Below are positions 15,763-23,286 of a DNA stretch of 36,110 nucleotides, in pieces. How positions within the stretch are numbered: the stretch's first letter is position 1; each line of letters starts with the position of its first letter. Source of the DNA: Myxococcales bacterium (GTDB lineage: Bacteria > Myxococcota_A > SURF-8); contig QZKR01000044.1 in assembly GCA_003598065.1 (NCBI GenBank), forward strand, positions 1-36,110. Reading direction: 5' to 3'. A program made the translations under genes and the position numbers. The notes under the pieces are model-generated. The model made no database searches and was not told the DNA's origin. It saw only the letters and a program-made list of their open reading frames with translations.

Positions 15763-16734
15763 ATGACGATCCGCCCCGTTTCACCGGCGGCGACCTCTCC
15801 ACGTCCAACGCCGCAAGCTGCGGCGGCCGTTGCGTCGCAAGCGGCGCAGGCGCGCCCGGCATCCTCCCAAGCCGCTTCCTTGAACGCCCCCGCGGGCGAC
15901 GTCGCCGAGGAAATCGAGGCGATGAAGGAGAGCAGCACCGACTACCTCGTGCTCCGGGCGCTTCTGGAGGCCCAGGGCGAGGCCGTCGAGGAGGACGCCG
16001 AGGACGAGCTGATCACGGCCGAAGCGTTGACGGGAGAGGCCGCCGCCGGAGGCGGGGCGATCGTCGCGACGACCCAAAGAACCACGCCCTCCGGTTTGAC
16101 GATCACCATCGAAAGCGAATCGCTGGCCGTCGAGGCGATGCAGGTCGCCACGGCCGACGGTCAGACGCAGGTGCGCTACAACGGCGTCACCTACGAACGG
16201 ACCTCGATCCGCATCACGCTGGAGCCGGAACAAACGCAGCAGACCGACCCGCTCGTCCTCGATCTCGACGGCGACGGCATCGAGACGACGGGCGTCGATA
16301 AGGGCGTCCGCTTCGACCTCGACGCCGACGGCCGGACCGACCGGGCGAGCGTCGTTACCGGCGGCGACGCCTTCCTCGCCCGCGACGCCGACGGCGACGG
16401 CCGCATCGACAACGGCCGGGAACTGTTCGGCGATCGGGGCGGCGCGGCCCACGGTTTCGCCGCGCTGGCCGCGCACGACGGCAACGGCGACGGCCAGATC
16501 GACTCCGCCGACGCGGTTTGGAGCGAATTGCGGCTTCTGCGCTTCGATGCGAACGGCGCGCAGCGGCTGGGTACGCTCGACGAGGCCGGCGTCAAATCGA
16601 TCTCGCTCGGCTACCAGAACCAGACGCGCGCCCTCAACGCCTACGACGCCGTGGCGCAAGTCGGTTCCTTCACCCGCCAGGACGGCAGCGTCGGCGCGGC
16701 GGCCGATCTGCTCCTGGGCTATCGCACCACGTAG
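15763..16734 (+). CDS. Calcium-loop (EF-hand-like DxDGDG) protein, no Sec signal
   Basis: A 323-residue protein of unknown function. Residues 1-48 are Ala/Pro/Ser/Gln-rich without a Sec signal peptide. Residues 50-160 hold an acidic helical stretch and a beta-rich segment (TITIESESLAVEAMQV, then QVRYNGVTYER). From 162 the sequence enters a domain known from large calcium-binding secreted proteins: PLVLDLDGDGIETT, GVRFDLDADGRTD, DADGDGRIDNGRELFGD and DGNGDGQIDSADAVW, giving four or five Asp-rich calcium loops (near 167, 185, 208, 239 and 262). The domain here ends after about 150 residues, so this is a short stand-alone version. Without a Sec signal, export by a type I, flagellar or other route is possible (inference). 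Translation may be controlled by the two upstream hairpins. Confidence 0.8.
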   Translation: MTIRPVSPAATSPRPTPQAAAAVASQAAQARPASSQAASLNAPAGDVAEEIEAMKESSTDYLVLRALLEAQGEAVEEDAEDELITAEALTGEAAAGGGAIVATTQRTTPSGLTITIESESLAVEAMQVATADGQTQVRYNGVTYERTSIRITLEPEQTQQTDPLVLDLDGDGIETTGVDKGVRFDLDADGRTDRASVVTGGDAFLARDADGDGRIDNGRELFGDRGGAAHGFAALAAHDGNGDGQIDSADAVWSELRLLRFDANGAQRLGTLDEAGVKSISLGYQNQTRALNAYDAVAQVGSFTRQDGSVGAAADLLLGYRTT

Positions 16735-16750
16735 CCATTTCTACAATTCC

Positions 16751-16779
16751 TTGAGCCCTCGCAACCAAACAGTTAAGAT
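16751..16779 (+). promoter_or_regulatory. Candidate sigma70-type promoter for the 653-residue surface protein
   Basis: TTGAGC (16751-16756), 17 nt, TAAGAT (16774-16779), with four of six matches in each box and ideal spacing. It lies in the 108-nt gap before the ATG at 16843. Confidence 0.45.
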
Positions 16780-16842
16780 GCAAGGCGCGTCCGCCTGACG
16801 ACGCCAACGACTGTCCGCAACTCGTTCGCCACGGAGGAGCCC

Positions 16843-18804
16843 ATGCCCTGGACTCGACTCATCGCCGTCCTTGCCGTTCTTCTGCCCGCCGCCGCGCAGG
16901 CCTCACCGATCTTCCCCGCCGGCGCGTATCCCGCTCTCGACGAAGCGGTGCGCCATCACGAACGGCAGTTCTACGAACTCAACGCCCGACCCTTCGGGCT
17001 GTCGCTCGATGCGCACGTCAAGGACGAGGCGGCGCGCGCGACCGTCGAAAGCTTTCTCGTCCAGGATGAAAGCGACGACTTCGTCGCCGCTACGGGCGTG
17101 CATCCCTACACGCTTTTGCAAAGTTACGGCGAGAACGGCGACCTGGGCTTTTTCGGCGGCGTGGCGCTGGTCGGGACGGCCTACGAGTACATGACCTTGA
17201 AACGCGACGGCGGGCCGGAGGCGGCGCTGGCGGCGGCGCGGGCGCGCGTCGTGCGCGCGGCGCAAAGCTGGCATATCTTCTACGTCGTCACCAGCGGAAA
17301 CGGCGTGGTGGCGCGCGGCATCCATCGGCTGACGTCAGAGAACGAAAGCGATCCGCCGCTGCCGCCCAGCGGCTACGATCCCGTGCCGCTGTTCGACGAG
17401 GAAGGCAAGCCGCTGCCGCAGCCGAAGAACAACGGCGTCGACCGCGAGGACAACTCCGGCGGCGTCCTGCCGCCGGGCGTCTGGGGCTGGATCGATTCGG
17501 CCTCCAAGGATCAGCTTGTCGGCCAGATTTTCGGCCTCACGGCGCTCTACGACGCGATGAAGGACGATCCGGACGTCGATCAGGCGCTCGTGGCGCAGCT
17601 TGTCGAGGACGCGCGCGGCGTGGCGGAGATGCTGATGACGAAGCGCGACATCTCCGGCCTCGAAGGCGCTTTCGGCTCCGGCGAGTACGACCTGATCATC
17701 ATGGACGCCGACGGCCGGCCGACCTTCTACCACGACCTCAACCCGTATTCGCTGGAGAAAATCTACTTCCCGTTGAGTTCGAGCCAGTACAACGTGTTCA
17801 ACGCCATCATGGCCATCGGCGTGATGAAGGGCCTCTTCCACCTCACGGGCGACCCGGACATCGAAGCCTTCCTGTACGAAGACCTGCTCTACGAGCGCGA
17901 CTTCCTCGGCAAACTCACGGCCTTCGACGGCCCGGACGCGATCGATTACACCTATCTCGGCCTGAACACCAACTTCGACGTGCCGGACATGACGGCCGTG
18001 GCGCTGTTCCTCGCCCTTTACCTGGAAGACGACCCCGAGGTGACCGAGCCGCTGCGCGATTTCATGGAGCGCGGCTGGTGGCGGCGCGATGGCGAGTCGC
18101 ACACGGCGGCCCTCTGCAAGCAGCCGGTGTGGAACTCGATCTATATGGCGATCACCGATCGCGGCGCGCCGCAGGATCTGATCGATTCGACGGCTGCTCT
18201 GCTCGAAGGCTTCCCGCTCGGCGCGTACTGGAACGACCGGCGCGAGAATTGCGACGCCGACGAACTGGCGGCCATGCGCTGCACGGCGATCGACGGCGAG
18301 ACGATTCTGACGCTCGACAAGGTGGGTGAGGACGGCGCTTGGGCCTCCGGGGCGCTCGATCCGCGCATCCGTCCGCCGTCGAATTTCGACGCCCGTTCCA
18401 ATCCCTTCGAGGTCAACGGCGGCGGCGGGCTGCGGCTCAATCCCGGCGGCGATCACCTTGCCGCTTATTGGCTGGGCCGCTACATGGAGGCGAACGCCGA
18501 AGGCGAAACCAACGTCTCCCCCCACGTCCGCGCCCACATGCCGCTGGGCGGCGAACCTGCGGAAGACGGAGATGCGGAGCCGGATGGGGATGGCGAACCG
18601 GACGGGGACGCGGCGGACGGCGATCAAGTGGACGGCGATGCGGCCGATGGCGATGCGCCGGATGGCGACGACGCCGAGGACGAAGGCGGCGGCTGCGCGG
18701 CCTCGACTGGCGCGGCCGGTTGGTGCTTGTTGATCGCCCTCGCTTCGCTTGCTCGCGTCAATCGCCGCAGGCGATCCGCCAGGCCGTCAGTTCCCAGGTC
18801 TTGA
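16843..18804 (+). CDS. Secreted protein with DGD-repeat linker and C-terminal MYXO-CTERM-like anchor; paralogue of the 3678-5249 product
   Basis: A 653-residue exported protein. The signal peptide is at residues 1-20 (cleaved after AQA). The body (about 25-555) is mostly helical and collinear with the body of the lipoprotein at 3678, including DADGRPTFYHDL (288-299) and HLAAYWLGRYME (538-549). Residues 571-613 form an acidic spacer of repeated DGD units. Then come GGGCAASTG (Cys618), a hydrophobic helix (about 625-638) and an Arg cluster (641-644). This layout fits a MYXO-CTERM/rhombosortase-type sorting tail, implying cell-surface attachment after processing. The start has GGAGGAG close upstream. 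The last 47 nt overlap the 3' end of the convergent GH114 gene. Enzymatic function is unknown. Confidence 0.82.
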   Translation: MPWTRLIAVLAVLLPAAAQASPIFPAGAYPALDEAVRHHERQFYELNARPFGLSLDAHVKDEAARATVESFLVQDESDDFVAATGVHPYTLLQSYGENGDLGFFGGVALVGTAYEYMTLKRDGGPEAALAAARARVVRAAQSWHIFYVVTSGNGVVARGIHRLTSENESDPPLPPSGYDPVPLFDEEGKPLPQPKNNGVDREDNSGGVLPPGVWGWIDSASKDQLVGQIFGLTALYDAMKDDPDVDQALVAQLVEDARGVAEMLMTKRDISGLEGAFGSGEYDLIIMDADGRPTFYHDLNPYSLEKIYFPLSSSQYNVFNAIMAIGVMKGLFHLTGDPDIEAFLYEDLLYERDFLGKLTAFDGPDAIDYTYLGLNTNFDVPDMTAVALFLALYLEDDPEVTEPLRDFMERGWWRRDGESHTAALCKQPVWNSIYMAITDRGAPQDLIDSTAALLEGFPLGAYWNDRRENCDADELAAMRCTAIDGETILTLDKVGEDGAWASGALDPRIRPPSNFDARSNPFEVNGGGGLRLNPGGDHLAAYWLGRYMEANAEGETNVSPHVRAHMPLGGEPAEDGDAEPDGDGEPDGDAADGDQVDGDAADGDAPDGDDAEDEGGGCAASTGAAGWCLLIALASLARVNRRRRSARPSVPRS

Positions 18805-19567
18805 CGAGCGTCGATAGCCCTTCCCGCTCGGGGCTGTCGCAGACGTCCTCGGCGAAAGCGGGGCCGTCCTCCTCCTTCTCGACGTACTCGACGTGGAAGA
18901 CGGCCTTGCCTGCCTCCAGAAACGGCCCGTAGGCGGCGCATTCGTCGTATTGCATGCAGGACTCGTTGAGCGCCCAGTCGAAGGCGGCTTCCAACTCGGG
19001 GATCTGCTCGATGTCGTTTTTCAGCCCGACGGAGAGGCCGCGCCTGCGGGCTTCGCCGGCGATAAAGAGATTGAAATCCAATTGGTCGTCGGCGGTGAGC
19101 GGAAAGCCGCTGTCGTTGGCGTAGGCATCGACGTTGTCCGGCTCGACGCCGTCGCAGCCCTTTTCGACCGCCAGATCCAGCCGCCGCCGCACGGCCTCGC
19201 GCACGCTCTCGGCGCGGACGTCGAGCCAGCGCTCGCCCTCCCACTCCGGCAAGGCCTCGCCGAGCGTCGCCGGCGTAAACAAAGCGGCGTCGGGCCGCCA
19301 GTCTTCATACGTTCCGGCGGAAAAATAGCAGACGACGGCGCGGCCGTCCTCGTGCAGGGCGTCGATCGTCTCCGCCGGCGCATCAAAAAGATCGATGTCG
19401 TAAAGATCGACGTCGAAGGACGTGTCGATCGTCCCCAGCAACTGCCATTGCCATGTCGCGCCAGCTTCGAAGGCCGCGTCGCTTATGTCATGGTCGCTCT
19501 CGTCCGAGGACGAACCGCACCCCATCGCCCAGGCCGCTATCAGGCACAGCCAAACCAGCCGCTTCAT
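18758..19567 (-). CDS. GH114-family lipoprotein (endo-alpha-1,4-polygalactosaminidase-like)
   Basis: A 269-residue lipoprotein with signal peptide and lipobox AMGC (Cys17), a short Ser/Asp linker, then a TIM-barrel-like domain of the GH114 type. WQWQLLGTID opens the domain. The conserved strands VVCYFSAGTYEDWRPD (about 78-93) and KGCDGVEPDNVDAYA (about 136-150) carry the acidic residues typical of the family, and GLKNDIEQ also fits. Family members cleave galactosamine-containing exopolysaccharide. The ATG at 19567 is chosen because GGGAGGAG stands 6 nt upstream and it opens into the lipobox signal; an earlier in-frame ATG at 19597 lacks this support. The gene has the same orientation as the polysaccharide locus, 70 nt beyond its last gene, so it may share that transcript. 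Its 3' end overlaps the convergent surface-protein gene by 47 nt. Confidence 0.85.
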   Translation of the reverse strand: MKRLVWLCLIAAWAMGCGSSSDESDHDISDAAFEAGATWQWQLLGTIDTSFDVDLYDIDLFDAPAETIDALHEDGRAVVCYFSAGTYEDWRPDAALFTPATLGEALPEWEGERWLDVRAESVREAVRRRLDLAVEKGCDGVEPDNVDAYANDSGFPLTADDQLDFNLFIAGEARRRGLSVGLKNDIEQIPELEAAFDWALNESCMQYDECAAYGPFLEAGKAVFHVEYVEKEEDGPAFAEDVCDSPEREGLSTLVKTWELTAWRIACGD

Positions 19568-19637
19568 CTTTGCTCCTCCCGGAATTTTACTCATCATAGC
19601 GCGATTGATACGCGCGCGTAAGGAGATTCAACACGCG

Positions 19638-20165
19638 TCAGGACGACCTTGCGCTTAGGATGATATCGACGGCTTGGGAGAGGTTTGCGGCGGCGACCGC
19701 GCCGGGCGGGCATGGGGCTTCTCCGATGAAAATTGCGCCGATGCCGGCCGCGCGCGCGGCCTCGACGTCGCTGGCGCTGTCGCCGACCAGCAGGCAATTC
19801 TCGGCGGACAGTCCGAATTCGCTCATCCCGCGCCGGATCAGGCCGGGCTTGGGTTTGCGGCAGTCGCAGCCGTCGGCGTCATCGTGCGGACAAACATAGA
19901 TGGCGTCCAGCCGTGCGCCCGCCGCACTCAACCGTCGCCGCAGTTCGGCGTGCACCGCCTCGACGTCGGCGGCCGTCATCAGGCCGCGCGCCACGCCGCG
20001 CTGATTGGTGACGACGATCGCCAGAACGCCGGCGGCGTTGAGCCGCGCGACGGCTTCGGCCGCGCCCGGCGGCAGTTGCAGTACGGCGGGAGTTTTGATG
20101 TAGTCGTGGGGCGGAGCCTTGACGTTCAGCACGCCGTCGCGATCGATGAATGCCGCGCGGATCAT
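19638..20165 (-). CDS. gmhB: D-glycero-manno-heptose 1,7-bisphosphate 7-phosphatase
   Basis: A 175-residue HAD-family phosphatase with all GmhB hallmarks: nucleophile and acid/base D8 and D10 in FIDRDGVLN, motif II T53-N54 in [12 protein letters not shown]106 in CRKPKPG, D129 and D133 in VGDSASD, and the zinc-binding cysteine/histidine cluster C92, H94, C100 and C102. It removes the 7-phosphate in nucleotide-heptose synthesis. It lies 14 nt after the heptose kinase gene, as expected for a shared pathway. Whether the anomer is beta (ADP-heptose, LPS core) or alpha (GDP-heptose, capsule or S-layer glycans) is not decided by these motifs. The kinase type favours the alpha/GDP branch. Confidence 0.93.
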   Translation of the reverse strand: MIRAAFIDRDGVLNVKAPPHDYIKTPAVLQLPPGAAEAVARLNAAGVLAIVVTNQRGVARGLMTAADVEAVHAELRRRLSAAGARLDAIYVCPHDDADGCDCRKPKPGLIRRGMSEFGLSAENCLLVGDSASDVEAARAAGIGAIFIGEAPCPPGAVAAANLSQAVDIILSARSS

Positions 20166-20179
20166 GTTCCGCCGCCGTC

Positions 20180-21154
20180 TCAGTGCTCGGGGCCGACGTA
20201 GACGATCGTCGAGCCCTGGCTTTCCAGGCCGAAGCTCACCTCGCGCAGCGCGAGCGCCTTCTTCACGGCCGGCTGCTTGTCGGGCTCGACTAAAAGAAAA
20301 AGAAAGCCGCCGCCGCCCGCGCCGGCGATCTTGCCGCCCAGCGCCCCGGCGGCGCGCGCCGCTTCGTAGGCGCGGTCGATGGCGTCGGTCGTGGTGTCGT
20401 CGGTCACGCCGCGCTTGAGCATCCAGCCTTCGTGCAGCACGTCGCCCAAACGAAAAAGGTCGCCCACGGCGAGGGCGCGCGCGCTTTCGTCGGCTAGCGC
20501 TCGCATGCGATCCAGGCGCGGACGGTTGACTTCCGTCCGGGCGCGGTGCGTTTGAAGGATGTCGGCGGCGCGGCGCGTCGCGCCGGTATAGAACGCCATC
20601 AACCAGCGATTCAAAGTAAGTTTCGTGTCGCGCGCGCAGATCACCGCTTCGACGTCCACCGTCTCGTCGGCGTTGAAGCGGATCGAGCGCAGCCCGCCGA
20701 AGGCGGCGATGTACTGATCCTGCTTGCCGATCGGTTCGCGAAGTTCGTCGATTTCGATTTCGCAGGCCTCCGCCGCCAGCCGTTCGGCCGAGACGAACTC
20801 GCCTTTATAGGCATGGAACGCGTGCAAAAGGCCCACCGTGAACGACGAGGAAGAGCCGAGTCCCGTGCCGGCGGGAATGTCGGCGACGCTGACGATCTCG
20901 ACGCCGCTTTCGATGCCGAGCTTGGCCAGCGCGGCGCGGACGATCGGATGCGCCACCTGATCGGCGCGCTCGACGATCTCCGTTTTGGAATAGCTGACGC
21001 GCAGCGTGCTGTCGAAGCGGCGGTTGACCGTGATGTACATGTACTTGTCGATGGCGGTGGATGTCACCTGCCCGTAGCCGAGGCGATAATACGAGTTCAG
21101 ATCGGTGCCGCCGCCGGCGAAGCTGAAACGAAAGGGGGTGCGGGAAATAATCAT
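20180..21154 (-). CDS. hddA: GHMP-family sugar kinase, probably D-glycero-D-manno-heptose 7-phosphate kinase
   Basis: A 324-residue GHMP kinase. Motif 1 is RTPFRFSFAGGGTDL (residues 5-19), motif 2 PAGTGLGSSSSFTVG (94-108) is the ATP phosphate loop, and motif 3 is GKIAGAGGGGFLF (274-286). AGGGTD with KQDQY is characteristic of HddA-like heptose-7-phosphate kinases rather than galactokinases or mevalonate kinases. The product would be heptose 1,7-bisphosphate, the substrate of the adjacent GmhB. The ATG at 21154 has AAGGAG 6 nt upstream and opens directly into motif 1; sequence upstream in the same frame is a shadow of the epimerase gene. GmhA and HddC, needed to complete a GDP-heptose route, are not in the window. 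Confidence 0.85.
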   Translation of the reverse strand: MIISRTPFRFSFAGGGTDLNSYYRLGYGQVTSTAIDKYMYITVNRRFDSTLRVSYSKTEIVERADQVAHPIVRAALAKLGIESGVEIVSVADIPAGTGLGSSSSFTVGLLHAFHAYKGEFVSAERLAAEACEIEIDELREPIGKQDQYIAAFGGLRSIRFNADETVDVEAVICARDTKLTLNRWLMAFYTGATRRAADILQTHRARTEVNRPRLDRMRALADESARALAVGDLFRLGDVLHEGWMLKRGVTDDTTTDAIDRAYEAARAAGALGGKIAGAGGGGFLFLLVEPDKQPAVKKALALREVSFGLESQGSTIVYVGPEH

Positions 21155-21198
21155 GCCGTCTCCTTCGCGGAGGGAAAATTTCAGGCCGCCCTCGCCGC

Positions 21199-22146
21199 CT
21201 ATTCGTCCCGGCCGTACTGGGCGACGAGCACGTCGGCCGCTTTGGCCGCCGCCTGGTCGGAATCGAGCCTGGTGCGATAGCCGAGCGCGGCGAGCCGGGA
21301 CGTATCGAGCCGCACCTGCGGCACGTCGCCCGGCCAGCCGCGCGCGCCGCCGCTGTATTCGAAACACACGTTTTGCAGCCCCATCGCCGCGACGATCCGC
21401 GCGGCGATGAAATCGACCGTCGTCGCGCCGGGGCAGGCGAGGTTGAAGACGTTGAGCGATTCGGCCGCGTGCTTGTAGCCGTAAAGCATGCCGTCGATAA
21501 TTTCGCTGACGTAGAGATACGGTTTGGCCTGCTTGCCGTCGCCGAGAATCTCCAGCCGCTTGGGATCGCGCTTCAGCTTGCGGATGAAATCGACGAGCGC
21601 GCCGTGCGTGCCGTTGCGGCCCACGACGTTGCCGAAGCGGAACACCCAGGCTTGAAGTCCGAAGTTGTGGACGAAGGCGCTGACCAGGCCTTCCGAGGCC
21701 AGCTTCGACGCCCCGTAAAACGAAATCGGCAGAAGCGGCCCGTAGTCCTCGGGCGTCGGCATAAGGGTCGGTTCGCCGTAGACGGCCGAGGAGGAGGCAA
21801 AGACGAGCTTCGCTACGTCTGTGCGGCGCATTGCCTCCAGCGTGTTGTAGGTGGCGATCGTGCCGTGTTTCAAATCGACGTCGGTCTGCCGGCGGCCCTG
21901 GGCGATGTCGGAGTTCGCCGCCATGTGAAACACAATGTCGGCCCCCGCCATCTCCGCTTCCAGACGGCCGAGATCCAACAGGTCCGCCTCGACGAAGCGG
22001 AAATGGTCACGCGGAAAATCGCGCACGAATTCCAGGCGTCCGAGCGACAGGTTGTCGTAAGCGACGACTTCCCAGCCCTCGGCCAGCAGCCGCTCGCAGA
22101 GGTTGCTGCCGATGAAACCCGCGCCGCCGGTGACGAAAGCCTTCAT
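21199..22146 (-). CDS. NAD-dependent sugar-nucleotide epimerase/dehydratase (extended SDR)
   Basis: A 315-residue extended short-chain dehydrogenase. GGAGFIGS (residues 7-14) binds NAD, and S118-S120 with Y144 and K148 (SFYGASK) form the catalytic triad. VFRFGNVVGRNG and KPYLYVSEIIDGM are typical of UDP-glucose/GalNAc 4-epimerase-like enzymes. It probably modifies a nucleotide sugar for the surrounding polysaccharide locus; 4-epimerase, 4,6-dehydratase and GDP-heptose-modifying activities cannot be separated by eye. AAAGGA lies 8 nt before the ATG. It is 3 nt from the upstream glycosyltransferase stop and 44 nt from the downstream kinase start, consistent with one operon. Confidence 0.9.
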   Translation of the reverse strand: MKAFVTGGAGFIGSNLCERLLAEGWEVVAYDNLSLGRLEFVRDFPRDHFRFVEADLLDLGRLEAEMAGADIVFHMAANSDIAQGRRQTDVDLKHGTIATYNTLEAMRRTDVAKLVFASSSAVYGEPTLMPTPEDYGPLLPISFYGASKLASEGLVSAFVHNFGLQAWVFRFGNVVGRNGTHGALVDFIRKLKRDPKRLEILGDGKQAKPYLYVSEIIDGMLYGYKHAAESLNVFNLACPGATTVDFIAARIVAAMGLQNVCFEYSGGARGWPGDVPQVRLDTSRLAALGYRTRLDSDQAAAKAADVLVAQYGRDE

Positions 22147-22149
22147 TGC

Positions 22150-23286
22150 CTATCCTTTCCCCGCGAGCAGCGCGTCGTAAAGGCGCTCCGTGGCGTCGAG
22201 CATCGCCTCCATCGAATAGCGCTCCGCGACGCGCCGCCGCCCCGCCTCGCCCATCCGCCGCCGTCCGTCGTCGTCCAACGCATCCAGTTGTAGCACGGCC
22301 TTGACGAGGGCGGCAAGGTCGTCAGGCGGGACGAGCAGGCCGGCGTCCTCGCCGACGATCGCCGGGATATCGGCGACGCGCGAGGCGATGACCGACCGGC
22401 CGGCGGCCATCGCCTCCAGAAGGGCGTTGGGGCAGCCTTCCCATTTCGACGGCAAAACCAGCGCGTCGGCGGCCGCCAGGACCCGCTCGACCGCCTCGAT
22501 GGGTTTGTGAAGATCGACGCAGTCCTGCAACCCGAAACGCCCGATGCGCTCCTCGACGGCGGCAACGACGCCCGCGTCCGTTCGCGGACCGACGATCAGC
22601 AGCCGCCAGCGATGCCGCAGCCTGGGGCGGGCTTCGGCGAACGCCTCGACAAGCAGGGGGACATTTTTTGCGGGGGCAAGCGAACCCAGAAGCAACAAGG
22701 CGCGTTCGTCGAGCTTGACGCCGAATTCGGCGCGCGCTTCCGCGCGACGATCATCGACGCGGGCGAAACGCGCCATGTCCACGCCGTTGGGGATGACGTG
22801 GAGTTTGGCGGCGGGTACTTTATATTCGCGCCGCAGACGCTCGCCGGCCGTGAAGCTGTTGGCGACGACGGCATGGGCGAGATGATAGCCGGCCGCCTCC
22901 AGCGCCGAGGCGGCGAGCGGGCGATCCGGCCAGTTGGAACGTTCGGAAGCGATCGACACAAGGCCCGGCAGCGCCCGCGCCGCTAAAGCCCCGTAAAAAT
23001 TCGGACCGATGAGAAAAGCGTGGATGAGCCTCGCACCGCACCGCCGGCATTCGCGCGCCACGCTCCAGGCGGCCTGCGGTGCAAAGCCCGACGGTTTGTC
23101 GATTTTGACCACCGGGATGCCGGCAGCTTCGAGCTTGGGAACATGGAACGACGGCTCGGCATAATAGAGGACGCGCGGCGCGAAACGCGACGGGTCGAGA
23201 CGCAAGGCAAGCTCGACGATCTGCCGCTGCGAGCCGCGCGGACCCAGATCGTCGATGAACAGCGCCATCGGCACGGGCGGTTTCAC
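22150..23286 (-). CDS. Glycosyltransferase family 4 protein
   Basis: A 378-residue GT-B glycosyltransferase, presumably cytoplasmic and acting on the lipid-linked glycan of this locus. The N-terminal acceptor domain starts MALFIDDLGPRGSQRQIVELA. The donor domain includes HVIPNGVDMARF, LLLLGSLAPAKNVPLLVEAF and the GT4 EX7E-type segment PSKWEGCPNALLEAMAAGRSVIAS. The GTG at 23286 is chosen: it overlaps the amidotransferase stop as GTGA and has a GGGAGGG ribosome binding site. The longer open frame upstream of it shadows that gene. Donor and acceptor are unknown. Confidence 0.9.
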   Translation of the reverse strand: MKPPVPMALFIDDLGPRGSQRQIVELALRLDPSRFAPRVLYYAEPSFHVPKLEAAGIPVVKIDKPSGFAPQAAWSVARECRRCGARLIHAFLIGPNFYGALAARALPGLVSIASERSNWPDRPLAASALEAAGYHLAHAVVANSFTAGERLRREYKVPAAKLHVIPNGVDMARFARVDDRRAEARAEFGVKLDERALLLLGSLAPAKNVPLLVEAFAEARPRLRHRWRLLIVGPRTDAGVVAAVEERIGRFGLQDCVDLHKPIEAVERVLAAADALVLPSKWEGCPNALLEAMAAGRSVIASRVADIPAIVGEDAGLLVPPDDLAALVKAVLQLDALDDDGRRRMGEAGRRRVAERYSMEAMLDATERLYDALLAGKG

